A stretch of DNA of 64,000 bases from Lucinisca nassula (GCA_963580285.1 OY757015.1:150844082-150908081); one strand, 5' to 3'; numbered from the stretch's first letter, positions 1 to 11,540 are shown. A program made the numbers and translations. The notes: a model not told the origin generated them from the sequence alone.

Positions 1-318
1 TGGTTGTCGGCCCTGCCCATCGGGGCTTGAAGAAATAGGTGGGCTGCATGGTGCTTCCATGCAGAGCTGAAACCGACCGCACACGAGTACTGGTAAACCG
101 CTTAGAGGATCTAAGCCTGCCCAGGCAAAGCGATGCAAGTCGGACGGTCCATGTTTGTAGACCCTATTGGTTTCATTGAGCAACATGGCTTGAGATGTCA
201 TTTCATCTCAGTTTCGGGTAAAAGTCCCACAAAATTGCAAGCAACCTCTCAAAAATGAGGTATACAGTGATGACAGGGCCGTTTAACCTCAAATCAAACA
301 AACAAAACCATGGTTGTC
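1..318 (+). mobile_element. SINE-E copy cut by window edge
   Basis: A nearly complete SINE-E runs from about 9 to 310. It has the CCCATCGGGGCTTGAAGAAA head, the body module with AAAAGTCCCACAAAATTG, and a CAAA-repeat tail. The octamer TGGTTGTC at 1-8 recurs at 311-318 right after the tail and looks like the visible part of the target duplication. Family membership is clear; the true left edge lies outside the window. Confidence 0.85.
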
Positions 319-1500
319 AGTGGTTTGAAAGGGGGTAAAAAACACAGTACTACTATGGTCGACTATGGATTATAATGGTCAGTTGTCATAAATGTCCAAC
401 TGACCATGGTCTACCATGGTTGTCCATAGCAGACCATGGCTGCTCGTTCGTAGAAACCAGTGTCAAAATTACTAGGGTCATTGACCATGGTTGATCATGG
501 TCAACTGTTATAAAATTTCTACCTAATCATGGTCTACCATGGCCAACATAGCATCATGGTGGACCATGGTCAAATTTAGCTCTGGTTAAATAACAGTGTA
601 TAAAATACAACACTCTAATCCATAACAGCAAGATTTAACATTTGATTTTTTTTTTGCAGCTTTGGCTTAAAGGCTTTTGGCTGTCTGTTAAAAAATCACC
701 CTCCCCTAGAATTGTCCATCAACTAAATGGACCATGTCAATAAACCCAGTGGACATTTGCAATAGACTCAGTGGACAGTCTGGACATTATCCATGCTAAG
801 GGAGGTCAAAGCACAGTGGACAATGTCCTTGGACACTGGCCAGTCTAATTTAGTTCACATGTGAAGGTTCAGTAGCCTCAATTGAAATTTATATCCTCCC
901 TTGATATTTATATTTATTTTTTCAAATTTATATTCATTTACCAAAAAATTCTAATAATTTGAATTAATTAGTTATTCATATTTATGTAGACAAGAAGCAT
1001 GTATGTAGCTTACCATCTATATAGAAGTTTTGTGTCTACACTTTGATCACCTCTAAGAGATGATTTTCGAGATTGTTGTCAACAGAATTTCATCAATATT
1101 GTTTAGTACATTTATCTGCCTGTTGGTCTGAGGGCTTAAAGAGCATTCATTTGAATGTCATAAAATATGAGTGCCAGGCATCTTGAACTGGAAGAATTCC
1201 TTCAGCTTGGTAGGGTTCCTATACATTGTACATTAAGTGAATATAAAAATGTCTGTCCATGGTTTTTTGTGGTCTCGTCAACACCATGGTCAAAGATTGG
1301 CATTTGTCTACCATGGTGTTCATGGTCAACTGACCTTCATTTTCACCTGGGACCATGGTATATGACCATGGTCATCAAATTATGTGGTTTTGGTGCCATT
1401 TTACAAATCCTGGCCAACCATGGTCCCAGGTCCATAGAATACCAAGGAAAACATGCTACTTCGTGGTAAATGACCATTTTCACCGGGGTCAGTGTACTAT
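319..1500. repeat. CCATGG-rich degenerate repeat region
   Basis: Two clusters, at roughly 345-570 and 1255-1430, are packed with GACCATGGTC-like palindromic decamers, about a dozen CCATGG hexamers in all. The stretch between them has related TGGACA/TGTCCA motifs. A 100-codon open frame at 1167-1469 lies across the second cluster and has no protein-like character. I do not recognise the element; it may be one decayed repeat with two similar ends. Confidence 0.5.
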
Positions 1501-1611
1501 CCAATTCCACACATGCAAGGGTTGATCTGCATCTATTGAATTTGCCAGTGGCAGAATTTGCCTCTTATAAGCCTGCAAGGTAAGCTGATAGGCTTGACAG
1601 CGGCCCACAGC

Positions 1612-1812
1612 TGGGCCATTAGTACCAGAAACCCCGAAACGGGTACTTCTGGCAAACAGTGCATCTGATCTGGGCCTACACTGTTTTCAAAAAAAGTTCA
1701 GCCATTTTCCTAATCAATTTTGAAGAAAGCACAACCTTACATCCCTAAATTTTTAAATGGGCTCATGATATATATAAGGAAGAAGATTCCATTTGGTACA
1801 AAAAAGGGTTAA
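1612..1812 (-). mobile_element. MITE-C copy, one end damaged
   Basis: The copy reads in reverse orientation: a GGAAACCCC-type end, a truncated hairpin core (CAAACAGTGCATCTGATCTG), CACCCCTAAATTT-like filler, then GATTCCATTTGGTACA and TTAA at 1809-1812. The left TTAA is altered by the preceding GGGCC sequence. From 1813 to 2014 I see nothing recognisable. Confidence 0.75.
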
Positions 1813-2014
1813 ACTTCATACCAAATCTGTGTAACTGAGCTTAATCAAATTTGGTATAATGTCCTGAATAATAGAGAGAGAAGGGTTTAGTCCTCTCTTT
1901 TCACCACTTCTCCATCTCCAATAAGGCTTAAATAAGTTTTGAATGCTTTGTAAGAATCCCTTATTGTTTGAGAACAGTGGCAGCAACTTGGCATCCTTAC
2001 TTCTATTCTATACA

Positions 2015-3762
2015 TACCGTAATGATCTGGCTATAAGACGATTTGGCTATAAGACGGGGGGTATTTTTTGGCTTTTCTTTGGGTGATTTTTTATTAGTCT
2101 CGGCTATAAGACGGGTATAAATTGTAACAATCTGACGGGGGTTGCGCTGATGTAGAAAGTGCCGAACATTTCAGAGTGAGACACTGGTTGATCAATTTCG
2201 CTCAATTTTTTTGCGGTCGTGAAATCTAATGACAGTGACGACTTTACTAAAATAAAATTTATATTAGACTGACTTCAGTAATAAACAGATAGTTTTAGGT
2301 ACCTAGCAAGTCCCTAAATATATTTTCTTACCTAGAAACTGTAATCACTTAGTTTTTGTGTCTGAAATTTGAGTTTATTAACGTCACAACTTTCGCCTCA
2401 TTAATATTCATGAACTCATTATCATAAACCAATGAAGGAAGGAAAGTAAAATGATTGACAGTTAACTAAGTGAAGCAACTACGCGTAATGGCATTTTCTA
2501 CAGTTTAATACATGTACGTCGGCATACATTTGATATATCCGATTCCATCGGAATAACACGATTTGGAACCCTATCTCCCGGTCTTCCGCCCGACGGCCCC
2601 AATCTCCTGACAAGACAATATTTCTTTAGACATATTTCGCAGCTCGACCATTCTAGTATTTACCGCAGTAAAATACCTATGCAGTTGACCGTCAGAAGAT
2701 TTACACCTGTGTTGAACTGCTGACGCATGTACCATGTTTGGCCGGAGCTTTATTTTGCTGCATTGGACATTTATGGAAAAATATAATAACAACTAGAGCT
2801 GTCAGTGAAACTGACTAGGGCCCCGGCAGCGCTATCAGAGGAGTAGGAAAATTTGTGGACGGACAGATGGACAGACAGACAGACGGACGGACAAAGTGAT
2901 TACTATAGGGCACCCACACTTTCAGTGCGGGGCCCTAATAATAACAAAGTTATTAATTGGACACAGGAAAGACCCTTTTTTGACCTTTAACCTCTAAGTA
3001 TGACCTTGACCTTTGAGGTACGGACCTGAGTCTTGCGCGCAACACTCCATCACATTATGGTTAACATTTCTGCCAAGTAATATTTAAATCCATCCAGGAA
3101 TAAGAAAGTTATGGAGGATAAAAAAATTTGTGGACGGACAGACGGACGGACAGAGTGATTACTATAGGGCACCCACACTTTCAGTGCGGGGCCACATTAT
3201 GGTTAACATTTCTGCCAAGTAATATTTAAATCCATCCAGGAATAATAACAAAGTTATTAATTGGACACAGGAAAGACCCTTTTTTGACCTTTAACCTCTA
3301 AGTATGACCTTGACCTTTGAGGTACGGACCTGAGTCTTGCGCGCAACACTCCATCACATTATGGTTAACACTTCTGCCATCCAGGAATAATAATAACAAA
3401 GTTATTAATTGGACACAGGAAAGACCCTTTTTTGACCTTTAACCTCTAAGTATGACCTTGACCTTTGAGGTACGGACCTGAGTCTTGCGCGCAACACTCC
3501 ATCACATTATGGTTAACATTTCTGCCAAGTAATATTTAAATCCATCCAGGAATAAGAAAGTTATGGAGGATAAAAAAATTTGTGGACGGACAGACGGACA
3601 GACAGACCTTTAACCTCTAAGTATGACCTTGACCTTTGAGGTACGGACCTGAGTCTTGCGCGCAACACTCCATCACATTATGGTTAACATTTCTGACAAG
3701 TAATATTTAAATCCATCCAGGAATAAGAAAGTTATGGAGGATAAAAAAATTTGTGGACGGAT

Positions 3763-3798
<36 letters not shown>

Positions 3799-4321
3799 GG
3801 ACGGACAGAGTGATTACTATAGGGCACCCACACTTTCAGTGCGGGGCCCTAATAATAAAAAAAAAAACATAAGGCATCATCAACTTATTTTCTTATGCAA
3901 ATGGAGTGAAACTTTTGCCTCATTAATATTTATGAACTCATTATCACAAACCAATGAAAATTCGCACATGTTTATTATGTTCCGGGGCACCTTCCGAGGA
4001 ATGTATGCATTTAAAACGCATGGGAATTAATCCAGTTATGATAAAAACCTTTAGGCTTGAATTATAACTGTTCTTCACGATCTTTTGGTTTCTTTTACCA
4101 AAGTTTATTGTTATTTATTTGGAATCACCCTCCCGCTCATCACTGCACATATCCATAGTTACGCAACAGGTATACACATGTACTTACCGCGCGTGATTTT
4201 CCCTCCCTTCTTTGCTGAAAATTTCAAGGATGCCCGAGATCTCGGTTATAAGACGGGTGTAAAAATTAGGGGGTATTCTGGCGGTAAAAAACCCCCGTCT
4301 TATAGCCGGATCATTACGGTA
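2015..4321. mobile_element. TA-flanked DNA transposon, 2.3 kb, non-autonomous
   Basis: Inverted ends begin CCGTAATGATC at 2017 and end as its complement at 4319, with TA on both sides (2015-2016, 4320-4321). GGCTATAAGACGG motifs repeat just inside both ends. TA duplication and TIRs of this kind fit the Tc1/mariner superfamily; pogo-like is a guess from the motif style. No transposase is readable. A ~50 bp segment near 2390-2440 recurs in direct orientation at 3908-3958. A Pearl-I composite sits inside. Away from that composite the interior (2120-2790, 3860-4230) holds nothing I recognise. Confidence 0.8.
2792..3852 (+). mobile_element. Pearl-I composite: one 5' end, three 3' ends
   Basis: It starts with ACTAGAGCTGTCAGTGAAAC, the same 5' end as the short copy at 61602. 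The 3' hairpin signature CACTTTCAGTGCGGGGCC occurs three times (near 2918, 3176 and 3835); the first and last continue into CCCTAA. Between them a unit containing CCTTGACCTTTGAGGTACGG is repeated with rearrangements about four times, plus CAGACGGA microsatellites. It is nested in the TA-flanked transposon. Assignment to Helitron-like/pearl elements is by structure only. Confidence 0.7.
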
Positions 4322-4379
4322 GACTTTTTTAATCAGGAAACTACCTCAAGGTGAAAAACTCATCCTGATTTCTTTAAAA

Positions 4380-5060
4380 CAAAAGCTCAGCCAAGGGGAA
4401 ATCTTCACAAAGTCAGTGAACCATGAAATGTATGTCAAGGTGAAATGTGGATGCTTGCACCAAAGTTGCCATCCCAAGATGCAAGTTTGTACCCAGTATA
4501 ATTAATGATTCTCATATAGTTCTTGGGACCTAAACATTGGGTTAAAAGCTAGGCTTGATACAATAGTTCTCTAAGTCAGTGAACCATGACATGAGTTCAA
4601 GGTCAAATATGGATGCTTGCAATGAAGTTGCCATCGCTAGAAGCAACTTTCCACTTAGTGTGATCCATGAAGCTCTTATAGTTAGAACTTGAGAAATGGA
4701 CTTGAACGTTAGGGTGGCCACCATAGTTCACAAAGTCAGTGAACTATAAAAAGTAGGTCAAGTGCAAAAATGGATGCCTGCACTAAAGCTGCGATCCTTA
4801 GATGCTAGTTTGTACCAAGTATCAGTTATGAAGTTCTAATAGTTCTTGAGAAATGGACTTGACCACATGGGTGAAAGCCTTGGTTGACGCAATAGTTTAC
4901 AGTCAGTGAACCATGAAATGTATGTCAAGGTCAAATATGAATGCTTGTATTGCTATCCCTAGATGCAAGTTGCTACATCAGGAATGAAGCACTTATACTA
5001 CTCAAGAAATGCACTTGTACATCAGGGTGATAGTTAGGGTGGTTGCAAATGCTGTCAATG
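4380..5060 (+). repeat. Tandem array, ~163 bp unit, about four copies
   Basis: Units open with AGTCAGTGAACCATGA at about 4412, 4575, 4733 and 4903, so the period is 158-170 bp with substantial divergence. The unit style (GGTCAA...GGATGCTTGCA) resembles the central arrays of the pearl-like elements, but neither 5' nor 3' end signature is visible beside it, so it is likely a truncated copy. The 60-codon reverse frame at 4542-4724 is a by-product. From 5061 to 5660 I see nothing recognisable. Confidence 0.65.
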
Positions 5061-5662
5061 GCTTAAAGAATGGATGAACAAACAGGAAAATGGGTAAAAG
5101 GGTGGACTCCTTTATGTATATAGAGCCATGGTTCAAGCAAGTGTGACAAAAAACTGGACAAAGTCACAGGAGGCAGCAGTAGACTCTATCATTTGTTATC
5201 GTTAAGAAACAACACGAAAAATGGAACCAAACTATAACAGCACTAGGTCTTTATATAAGATGGACACAGCGTACATGTATGTCATACACATGGCGGTTAG
5301 GATAAATATTTTGTGCCATTCTTAATACCTTATAACCTTATCATTAAAACTAGCTGAATGAGGTAATAATATAAAGTAAAATAAAATTTCCTCTAAGATC
5401 TTAGTCATCATAGAGTTCGCAACTGGCAATGTAGGAACCTTATACAAGAAGATCAACGTAAAGTTTCCAGTCAATCTTGTTTTGAGGGAAGAAAAGGTCT
5501 AAACTATGTCAAACCTACAGCAAAGTGATTCTAATAGGTTTTTGAAGAAATGTATGGAAAGCTTTAATTTATGGCTAGCATTGACCTTAACTGTATTATC
5601 TGGAACTATGAGTTACAACCATATTGCAGACAAAAATGCATAGACATTTGATACATTTTTCC

Positions 5663-5702
5663 CCGCAAAAGTGTTGTAACTCGAGTTACAACTCTTTTGC
5701 GG
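5663..5702. repeat. Near-perfect 40 bp hairpin
   Basis: The arms CCGCAAAAGTGTTGTAAC and GTTACAACTCTTTTGCGG meet at TCGA. A related CCGCA...TTTTGCGG pair occurs near 5850-5870, which suggests a small palindromic MITE of about 200 bp, with edges I cannot fix. Confidence 0.6.
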
Positions 5703-5884
5703 TAAAACTATTATGCATCTGAGATACAACATTTTTTAATTTTCAAAATTCTGAAAAAAGTAGTTTCAATATCAGCCTGGTTATTTTACTGGTTGTGGGC
5801 CTTTAAAATCAGAATAGAATTCTGCAAAAAAGTCATTTTGTGAAAAAAGTGTAGTTACCGCAGTTTTGCGGGCAGCCCTCGATA

Positions 5885-7922
5885 CATGCCTAATATGAAG
5901 GCTCTATCTCATATGGTTCGAAAGTTATGATAAAGTAGGTCACAGGTCAACGTCACAGGTCAAATCTTTATATGAGTGGGAAGTCCTCATCACAAGGAAC
6001 CTACATGCCAAATATGAAGGCTCCATCTCAAACAGTTCAAAAGTTATGACAAAATGACCTAATGATCTACTTTTTGATTTGACATGACCCATATTCGAAC
6101 TTAACTGAGATATTGTCCAGATGATCATTCTGAGCAAGTTTTATGATGATTTGCCTAAAACTGTGGCCTCTTAGAGTGTTCAAAACATTTTTCTATGATT
6201 TGACCTGCTGACCTACTTTTTGACCTGACATGACCCATATTCAAATTTGACCCAGATATTGTCAAGATGATCATTCTGAGCAAGTTTGGTGATGATCAGT
6301 GCAAAACTGGGGTCTCTAGTGTGTCCACAAGGTTTTTCAACAATCTGACCTACTGACCTACTTACTGGCCAGATATGACCTATATTCGAAATTAACTGAG
6401 ATATTGTCAAATGATCATTTTTAGCAAGTTTGATGATGATCAGACCAAAACTGTGGCCGCTAGTGTGTGCAGAGGGTTTGTTTCTATGATTTTATCTACT
6501 GACCTACTTTTTGGACCGACATTACCCATATTCGAACTTGACTCAGATTTGTCAAGATGATCATTCTGGGCATGTGTGATGATGATCGGACCTAATCTAT
6601 GGCCTCTAGTGTGTTCACAAGGTTTTTCTATGATTTGACGTACTGACCTACTTTTTGACCTGAAATGACCCATATTCGAACTTGACCGAGAGATTGTCAA
6701 GACTATCATTCCGAGCAAGTTTGATGATGATTGGACCTAATCTGTGGCCTCTAGTGTGTTAACAAGGTTTTTCTCTGATTTGACCTACTGACCTACTTTT
6801 TGACCTGCCATGACCCATATTCGAACGTGACCAAGATATTATCAAGATGATCATTCTGAGCAAGTTTGATGATGATTGAACCAGAACTGTGGCCTCTAGT
6901 GTGTTCACAAGTTTTTCTCTGATTTGAACTACAGACCATTTTTTTGAACGGACATGACCCATATTCAAACTTGACTCAGATATTGTCAAGATGATCATTC
7001 TGGGCAAGTTTGATAATGATTGGACATAAATTGTGGCCTCTAGTGTGTTCAGAAGGTTTTTCTATGATTTGACCTACTGACCTACTTTTTGATCCGACAA
7101 CATCCATATTCGAACTTGACTGAGATATTGTCAAGATGATCATTCTGGGCTAGTTTGATGATGATCGGACCAAAACTGTGGCTTCTAGTGTCTTCACAAG
7201 GTTTTTTCTGATTTGACCTACTGACCTACTTTTTGACCCAACATGACCCATATTCGAACTTGACCGAGATATTTTGTGGTGGACAAAATGTGTGCAAGTT
7301 TAGTTCAAATCAAATCATAATTGAAACGGCTATCATGCAGACAAGATCAAAATAGACAATTTTTGCCATTTCAGGGGCCATAACTCCATAGCACATGATG
7401 GGATATGGCTGGTTCAAGAAAGGAACCCAGATCTCATGGTGGTACAAGTTGTATGTAAGTCTGGTTAAAGTCAAATCATAAATGAAGATGCTATCGTGCG
7501 GACAAGGCCAGAATAGGCAATTTTTGCCATTTCAGGGGCCGTAACTCCGTAACACATGATGGGATATGGCTGGTTCAAGAAAGAAACCCAGATCTCATGG
7601 TGGTACAAGTTGTGTGCAAGTCTGGTTAAAATCAAATCATAAATGAAGATGCTATCGTGCGGACAAGACCAAAATAGGCAATTTTTGCCCTTTCAGGGGC
7701 CGTAACTCAGTAACACATGATGGGATATGGCTGGTTCAAGAAAGGAACCTAGATCTCATGGTGGTACAAGTTGTGTGCAAGTCTGGTTAAAATCAAATCA
7801 AAAATGAAGATGCTATCGTGCAGACAAGAAATTGTTTATGCACGGACGCACGCACGCACGACGGACGACGGACAAAATGTGATCACAAAAGCTCAACTTG
7901 TCACTACATGACAGGTAAGCTA
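5885..7922 (+). mobile_element. Pearl-L copy 1 with two internal arrays
   Basis: The first array (about 5885-7270) has ~145 bp units marked by TTGACCTACTGACCTACTTT, about nine copies. A second array (7271-7830) has 161 bp units marked by TTTCAGGGGCC, about 3.5 copies. The 3' end carries ACGCACGCACGCACG, a GTCACTACATGAC hairpin and CAGGTAAGCTAA at 7922. Several reverse-strand frames between 5940 and 7007 are shadows of the array. The 5' end is not identifiable. The same array recurs at 25.7 and 54.2 kb. Confidence 0.8.
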
Positions 7923-7940
7923 AAAAAAAAAAAGAAAAAC

Positions 7941-8255
7941 AAGAGGCCCATAGGCCACTAGCTCACCAGTGGTAATGTGGTTTTTACCATATGCTAGTCT
8001 GGTAGTCACCTCCCCTTGCTCGCTCTGTTAAGCAATCTTTGAGTAGGTCATGCAGTGCGGGACTAACCATATGCAGGCATGGTGGCCATCTTGGTCATGT
8101 GGCTACAATCCCATCTAAATCCCATGAATAACTTCGCCTCATCCCATGAAAGAAGTATGCGAAAAACATTTTGTCAGAGCAAAGTAAGTGAATCCTGAAG
8201 GGGTTCACTTAACTGAGGTTGTTCATAATTATAAATTACATTTATTTCTTATATT
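7941..8255 (+). mobile_element. Pearl-H fragment with 5' end
   Basis: It begins ACAAGAGGCCCATAGGCC, the 5' signature also seen at 52366 and (with a variant) at 53581. A partial unit with ACCATATGCAGGCATGGTGG follows. It stops where the RUDI-like SINE begins, with no 3' hairpin. Confidence 0.6.
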
Positions 8256-8603
8256 TTACCGGCCCCAATAGCTCAGTTGGTAGAGTGTCCGCTCCAGGAA
8301 ACAGGAGGTCACGGGTTCGATCCCGGGCCGCGACATACTAAAGTCGTTAAGAATGGTACTAGCTGCTCCTCCCTTGGCACTCAGATTTACGGGGTAGAGC
8401 TAGGACTGGTCAACCCAGTGTCAGGATAATGTGACTGGGTGTGGTATCATGTAATGTGTCTGGGACATGATACTTCAGTGAGGCAGCACTATAAAAGTGA
8501 GCATTGAGCTCCCTGTCGCAACCAGACACCGTCGTGATATGACTGAAAAATTGTTGAAAGCGACGTTAAACACGAATTCACACACACACATTTCTTATAT
8601 TTA
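8244..8603 (+). mobile_element. RUDI/Meta-like tRNA-derived SINE with target duplication
   Basis: The head at 8262-8336 is tRNA-like: A box TAGCTCAGTTGG, B box GGTTCGATCCC. A body with a GACACCGTCGTGATATGAC and GAAAGCGACGTTAAACAC module follows, then a CA-rich tail. The flanks ATTTCTTATATTTTA (8244-8258) and ATTTCTTATATTTA (8590-8603) are a target duplication differing by one base. The module is the one known from molluscan V/Meta SINEs such as RUDI. I infer Pol III transcription from the boxes. The head is not a functional tRNA because its stems are imperfect. Confidence 0.9.
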
Positions 8604-8639
8604 CATTATTTCCCATCCTTCATATGACAAAAAAATCTT

Positions 8640-8872
8640 GTTCAACCCGTTGTATGCGGGGAAACCCGTAAAGGGGTACCTTGGCAAACAGTGCAGGCCC
8701 AGATCAGACGCCGCAGAACACGACGTCTGATCAGGGCCTACACTATTTGCTAACAGAACTTTCCATCAAAAATAGAAAACTAAAAAATAGGCCTGACACT
8801 CCTAATATGACAAATGGACTTGTCCAACATAGAGCAATGGAAGAGTCCACTAGCATAAAAAGGGATAAGGGC
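8640..8872 (-). mobile_element. MITE-C, diverged
   Basis: Reverse orientation, with AAACCCGTAAAGGGGTACC, an intact hairpin core GCAGGCCCAGATCAGACGCC, then CCTGACACTCCTAATATG and a decayed far end. The TTAA borders are no longer clear. Confidence 0.65.
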
Positions 8873-8979
8873 TGAAATGAAAGAAGAAAACAATTGCACA
8901 CAGTTTTCATATTGACAGCGTAACAGATTTGTTGGCACCAAAAATGAAGTTTTGGGTCATACAGTGCCAAGTGAAGACT

Positions 8980-9009
8980 GATTAGACTGCACATATGCGC
9001 AGTCTAATC
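8980..9009. repeat. Short perfect hairpin
   Basis: GATTAGACTGC and its complement flank ACATATGC. It resembles a collapsed relative of the MITE hairpin core without the outer CAAACAGTGTAG arms. Confidence 0.5.
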
Positions 9010-9187
9010 TAAATCTTTGTTTGGCACATATTTCTCAAAACATATTTCCACCTAATATATGGCATGCCTGAGTTTTAGCCCGTAAGATGCTAAGAAAACC
9101 TGCATCAGAAAATGTTGTCTGTTTATGTCGTCTGCTGCATCTTCTTTCAAACATTTGAAAAATATTTTTTCATGAAGGAATACAATG

Positions 9188-9252
9188 TTGATACTGATCA
9201 GACTACTCCTAAAGGAGCAGTCTGATCCGAGTCCACACTGTTTGCAAATATG
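9188..9252. repeat. MITE hairpin core in unknown jacket
   Basis: TGATCAGACTACTCC and GGAGCAGTCTGATCCGAG form the stem, and CACACTGTTTGCAAAT gives the right shoulder. The flanks match neither MITE-A nor MITE-C. The remaining bases of 9010-9460 show nothing else I recognise. Confidence 0.6.
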
Positions 9253-9463
9253 ACTTTTGAAGTAACCAGCAGATGGCAAAGCAGACGACAATTGTTGTGA
9301 TAGACATGTCGATGGTTAGTCATATATGGCAAATTCTGCATTTAGTTGTCATAAATGACCCAGACCTGCTAGACCATTGCTAATGAATGTCTATGGAAAA
9401 AGTATTATTATTCTCACAAATATGCCAGAACTCTATCAAAATCAAATAAAGAGCTATAATGTG

Positions 9464-9690
9464 TGAAACCGACCGCACACGAGTACTGGTAAACCGCATA
9501 GAGGATTTAAACCTGCCTAGGCAAAGCGGTGCGAGTTGGACCGTCCATGCTTATTGACCCTATTGGTTTCATTGGGTGACAGGGCTTGAGATGTCATTAT
9601 ATCTCAATGTCAGGTAATGGAAGCAATGTCTCCAAAATGACCTATACAGTGTTGGCGGGGATGTTAAACCTCAAATCAAACAAACAAATC
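9464..9690 (+). mobile_element. SINE-E, 5'-truncated
   Basis: It begins at GAAACCGACCGCACACGAG, so it lacks the first ~65 bp of the family head. It ends in CAAATCAAACAAACAAAT. Truncation at the 5' end is typical of target-primed reverse transcription. Confidence 0.8.
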
Positions 9691-9712
9691 ATTATAATAT
9701 ATAAATATTTGT

Positions 9713-10036
9713 AACATTCCTGAGAACGGCCCCCACCCATTGGGGCTTGAAGAAATAAATGGGCTGCATGATGCTTCCACGCAGAGCTGAATCGGACCGC
9801 AGAGTACTGGTAAACCGCTTAGAGGATCTAAGCCTGCCCAGGCAAAGCGGTGCGAGTCAAACCGCCCACGCTTATAAACCCTATTGGTTTCACTGGGTGC
9901 AGGACTTGAGATGTCATTTCATCTCAATGTCGGGTAAAAGTCCCACAAAATTGGAAGCAATGTCTCCAAAATGACCTTTATAGTGTTGATGGGGACGTTA
10001 AACATCAAATCAATCAATCAAAAAACATTCCTGAGA
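9713..10036 (+). mobile_element. SINE-E with 13 bp target duplication
   Basis: AACATTCCTGAGA flanks the full-length element at 9713-9725 and 10024-10036. The tail is an ATCAATCA/CAAA run. The open frame at 9759-9974 (MGCMMLPRRAES...) is the SINE read in one frame and recurs in other SINE-E copies. The copy landed at the left edge of the hairpin-bearing TIR element that follows. Confidence 0.92.
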
Positions 10037-11166
10037 GGGTGTAAATTTTTCACTATCACCCTCTCATATATGTAATATATATGTTTTATTTGATATTTAT
10101 AAAGTTTTATAAAATTTAATTATTTGACAATCTGACTGCGTGCCTCAGTCTTTTAAATGAACCTCTGTTGGTTACTTTTTTACCGCTTTTAGATATACCT
10201 TTTCAACCAATCAAAATTAACAGCTCACCAGAATACCGGCTTTTCATTGGTTTAAATTAACTGACGTAGCTGTAAATTTGCCCTGAAAATTCACAGTTCG
10301 ATTCGACAGTAGGGAAGAAACATCACAGTCATTTTTTCGGTGTCGAAAATTATTATTATTTCGTCTTCATTAGTCAGGATAAGACAGCGATCTTGTTCAC
10401 ATGCGACTTTCGACGTAATGACATTCCAAATTATTGGCTAATGTCAGCTTTGTACATAAGCTGTGTTAGCTGCTGAAACAGAAATTCAGAAGTTCAAGCG
10501 TCGATAACTTTGTTATTTCTGAATATAACCATAAAGTGTGGTAATGCGTTTTCTTAATACATTTTGGTACCAAAATTTTTCAACTTTATTACAATTTTTG
10601 GTTTAGACTCTTTTTTTTTTCTCCAGCTTTCCTGAAGAACCAAACCATACGTGCAGCCGATTCTGTGCTTGTGATAGTATATAACTATTTCATACCTTTT
10701 TGGGCGACAGTCAAAACTATCAGCCCGTCAGTGCTGTGGAGCACCTGATGAACTATCGCCCGAGGCCGAAGGCCTCGGGCGATAGTTCATCAGGTGCTCC
10801 ACAGCACTGAGGGACTGATAGTTTTGACTGTCGCCCAAAAAGGTATGAAATAGTTGTTTTATTACCCAACTCGTATAAAGAGTTATTTTGATCAATTACT
10901 ACGTGTCAAGTTGAAACAAAATATATGCATTGGTCAAAGCTATTCAACAAGTTGCTAGGTGATCATGTGACCATGAGATAGTTAAAACTATCTGCACCGG
11001 GCAATAGTTCAGTGCTCCGTGTGATAGTTCTCTGAAAACCGGTTCAATCCGATTTCATGCGAAAAGGTGTTAGATAGTCGAAAATGCTTAATAACTTCTT
11101 ATATAGTAGGTTGGGTAATAATCTTAATTATCGCAGGGTGATAGTAAAATTATCACCCTCAGGCCT
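10029..11166. mobile_element. TIR element with a giant internal hairpin
   Basis: The left end reads CCTGAGAGGGTGTAAATTTT with ACTATCACCCTC nearby. The right end (about 11134-11166) is its approximate inverted copy, AGGGTGATAGT...ATCACCCTCAGG. Both ends also fold on themselves. The interior has a long hairpin at 10683-10855 and no coding capacity. No target duplication is certain because a SINE inserted at the left border. It looks like a non-autonomous DNA transposon of unknown superfamily. Confidence 0.65.
10683..10855. repeat. 173 bp near-perfect inverted repeat
   Basis: Two arms of about 85 bp run from AACTATTTCATACC to its complement GGTATGAAATAGTT around the 3-base loop of GAGGCC-GAA-GGCCTC. 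I count only about two mismatches (CAGCCCGTCAG against CAGTCCCTCAG). The arms include CGCCCGAGGCC and GGGCGACAGTC. Arms this similar imply recent origin or ongoing arm-to-arm conversion. Confidence 0.9.
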
Positions 11167-11540
11167 ATGGGAGTTTTGTATGGGAAAGTCAAGTTGGTAT
11201 AATAGCTCATTATAACTTGAATTTGGATAGATGGATCCCAAAAATGTGCAGATTATAAAGAAAAAAGGCCATAAATGGTCATTTGATTCAATATAATCTA
11301 TAAATTTTTGTTTGGGTTTAACACACAGTTTCTATTTTGGACCCCATTAATAGTGTTATAATGAGGTTGAAGTGTATGTTTCACCCAATCACAAGAAAAC
11401 CAGCCTTAGGAGTTTTTGGGCGCATTGGGTGCCAAAATGCAGAAGCTTTCTGAGTCACTTTTGGAAAGATATGATTCTGATCCACAAGACTTTCTTGAAA
11501 AAATTGTTACCAGGGCCAAAACTTGAATCCATCATATTAT

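Noticed and set aside
2571..2792. 73-codon reverse frame inside the TA-flanked transposon as a transposase remnant
   Set aside because: No helix-turn-helix, DDE or other transposase motif could be seen.
5885..7270. Regularly spaced repeats resembling a CRISPR array
   Set aside because: The whole ~145 bp unit is repeated with no unique spacers, in a eukaryotic context with pearl-type ends.
8262..8336. Functional tRNA gene
   Set aside because: A and B boxes are good but the stems are imperfect and a SINE body with target duplication follows.
9759..9974. Conserved short protein MGCMMLPRRAES..., also seen at 20009, 34310 and 35600
   Set aside because: It is SINE-E read in one frame; conservation is that of the repeat.
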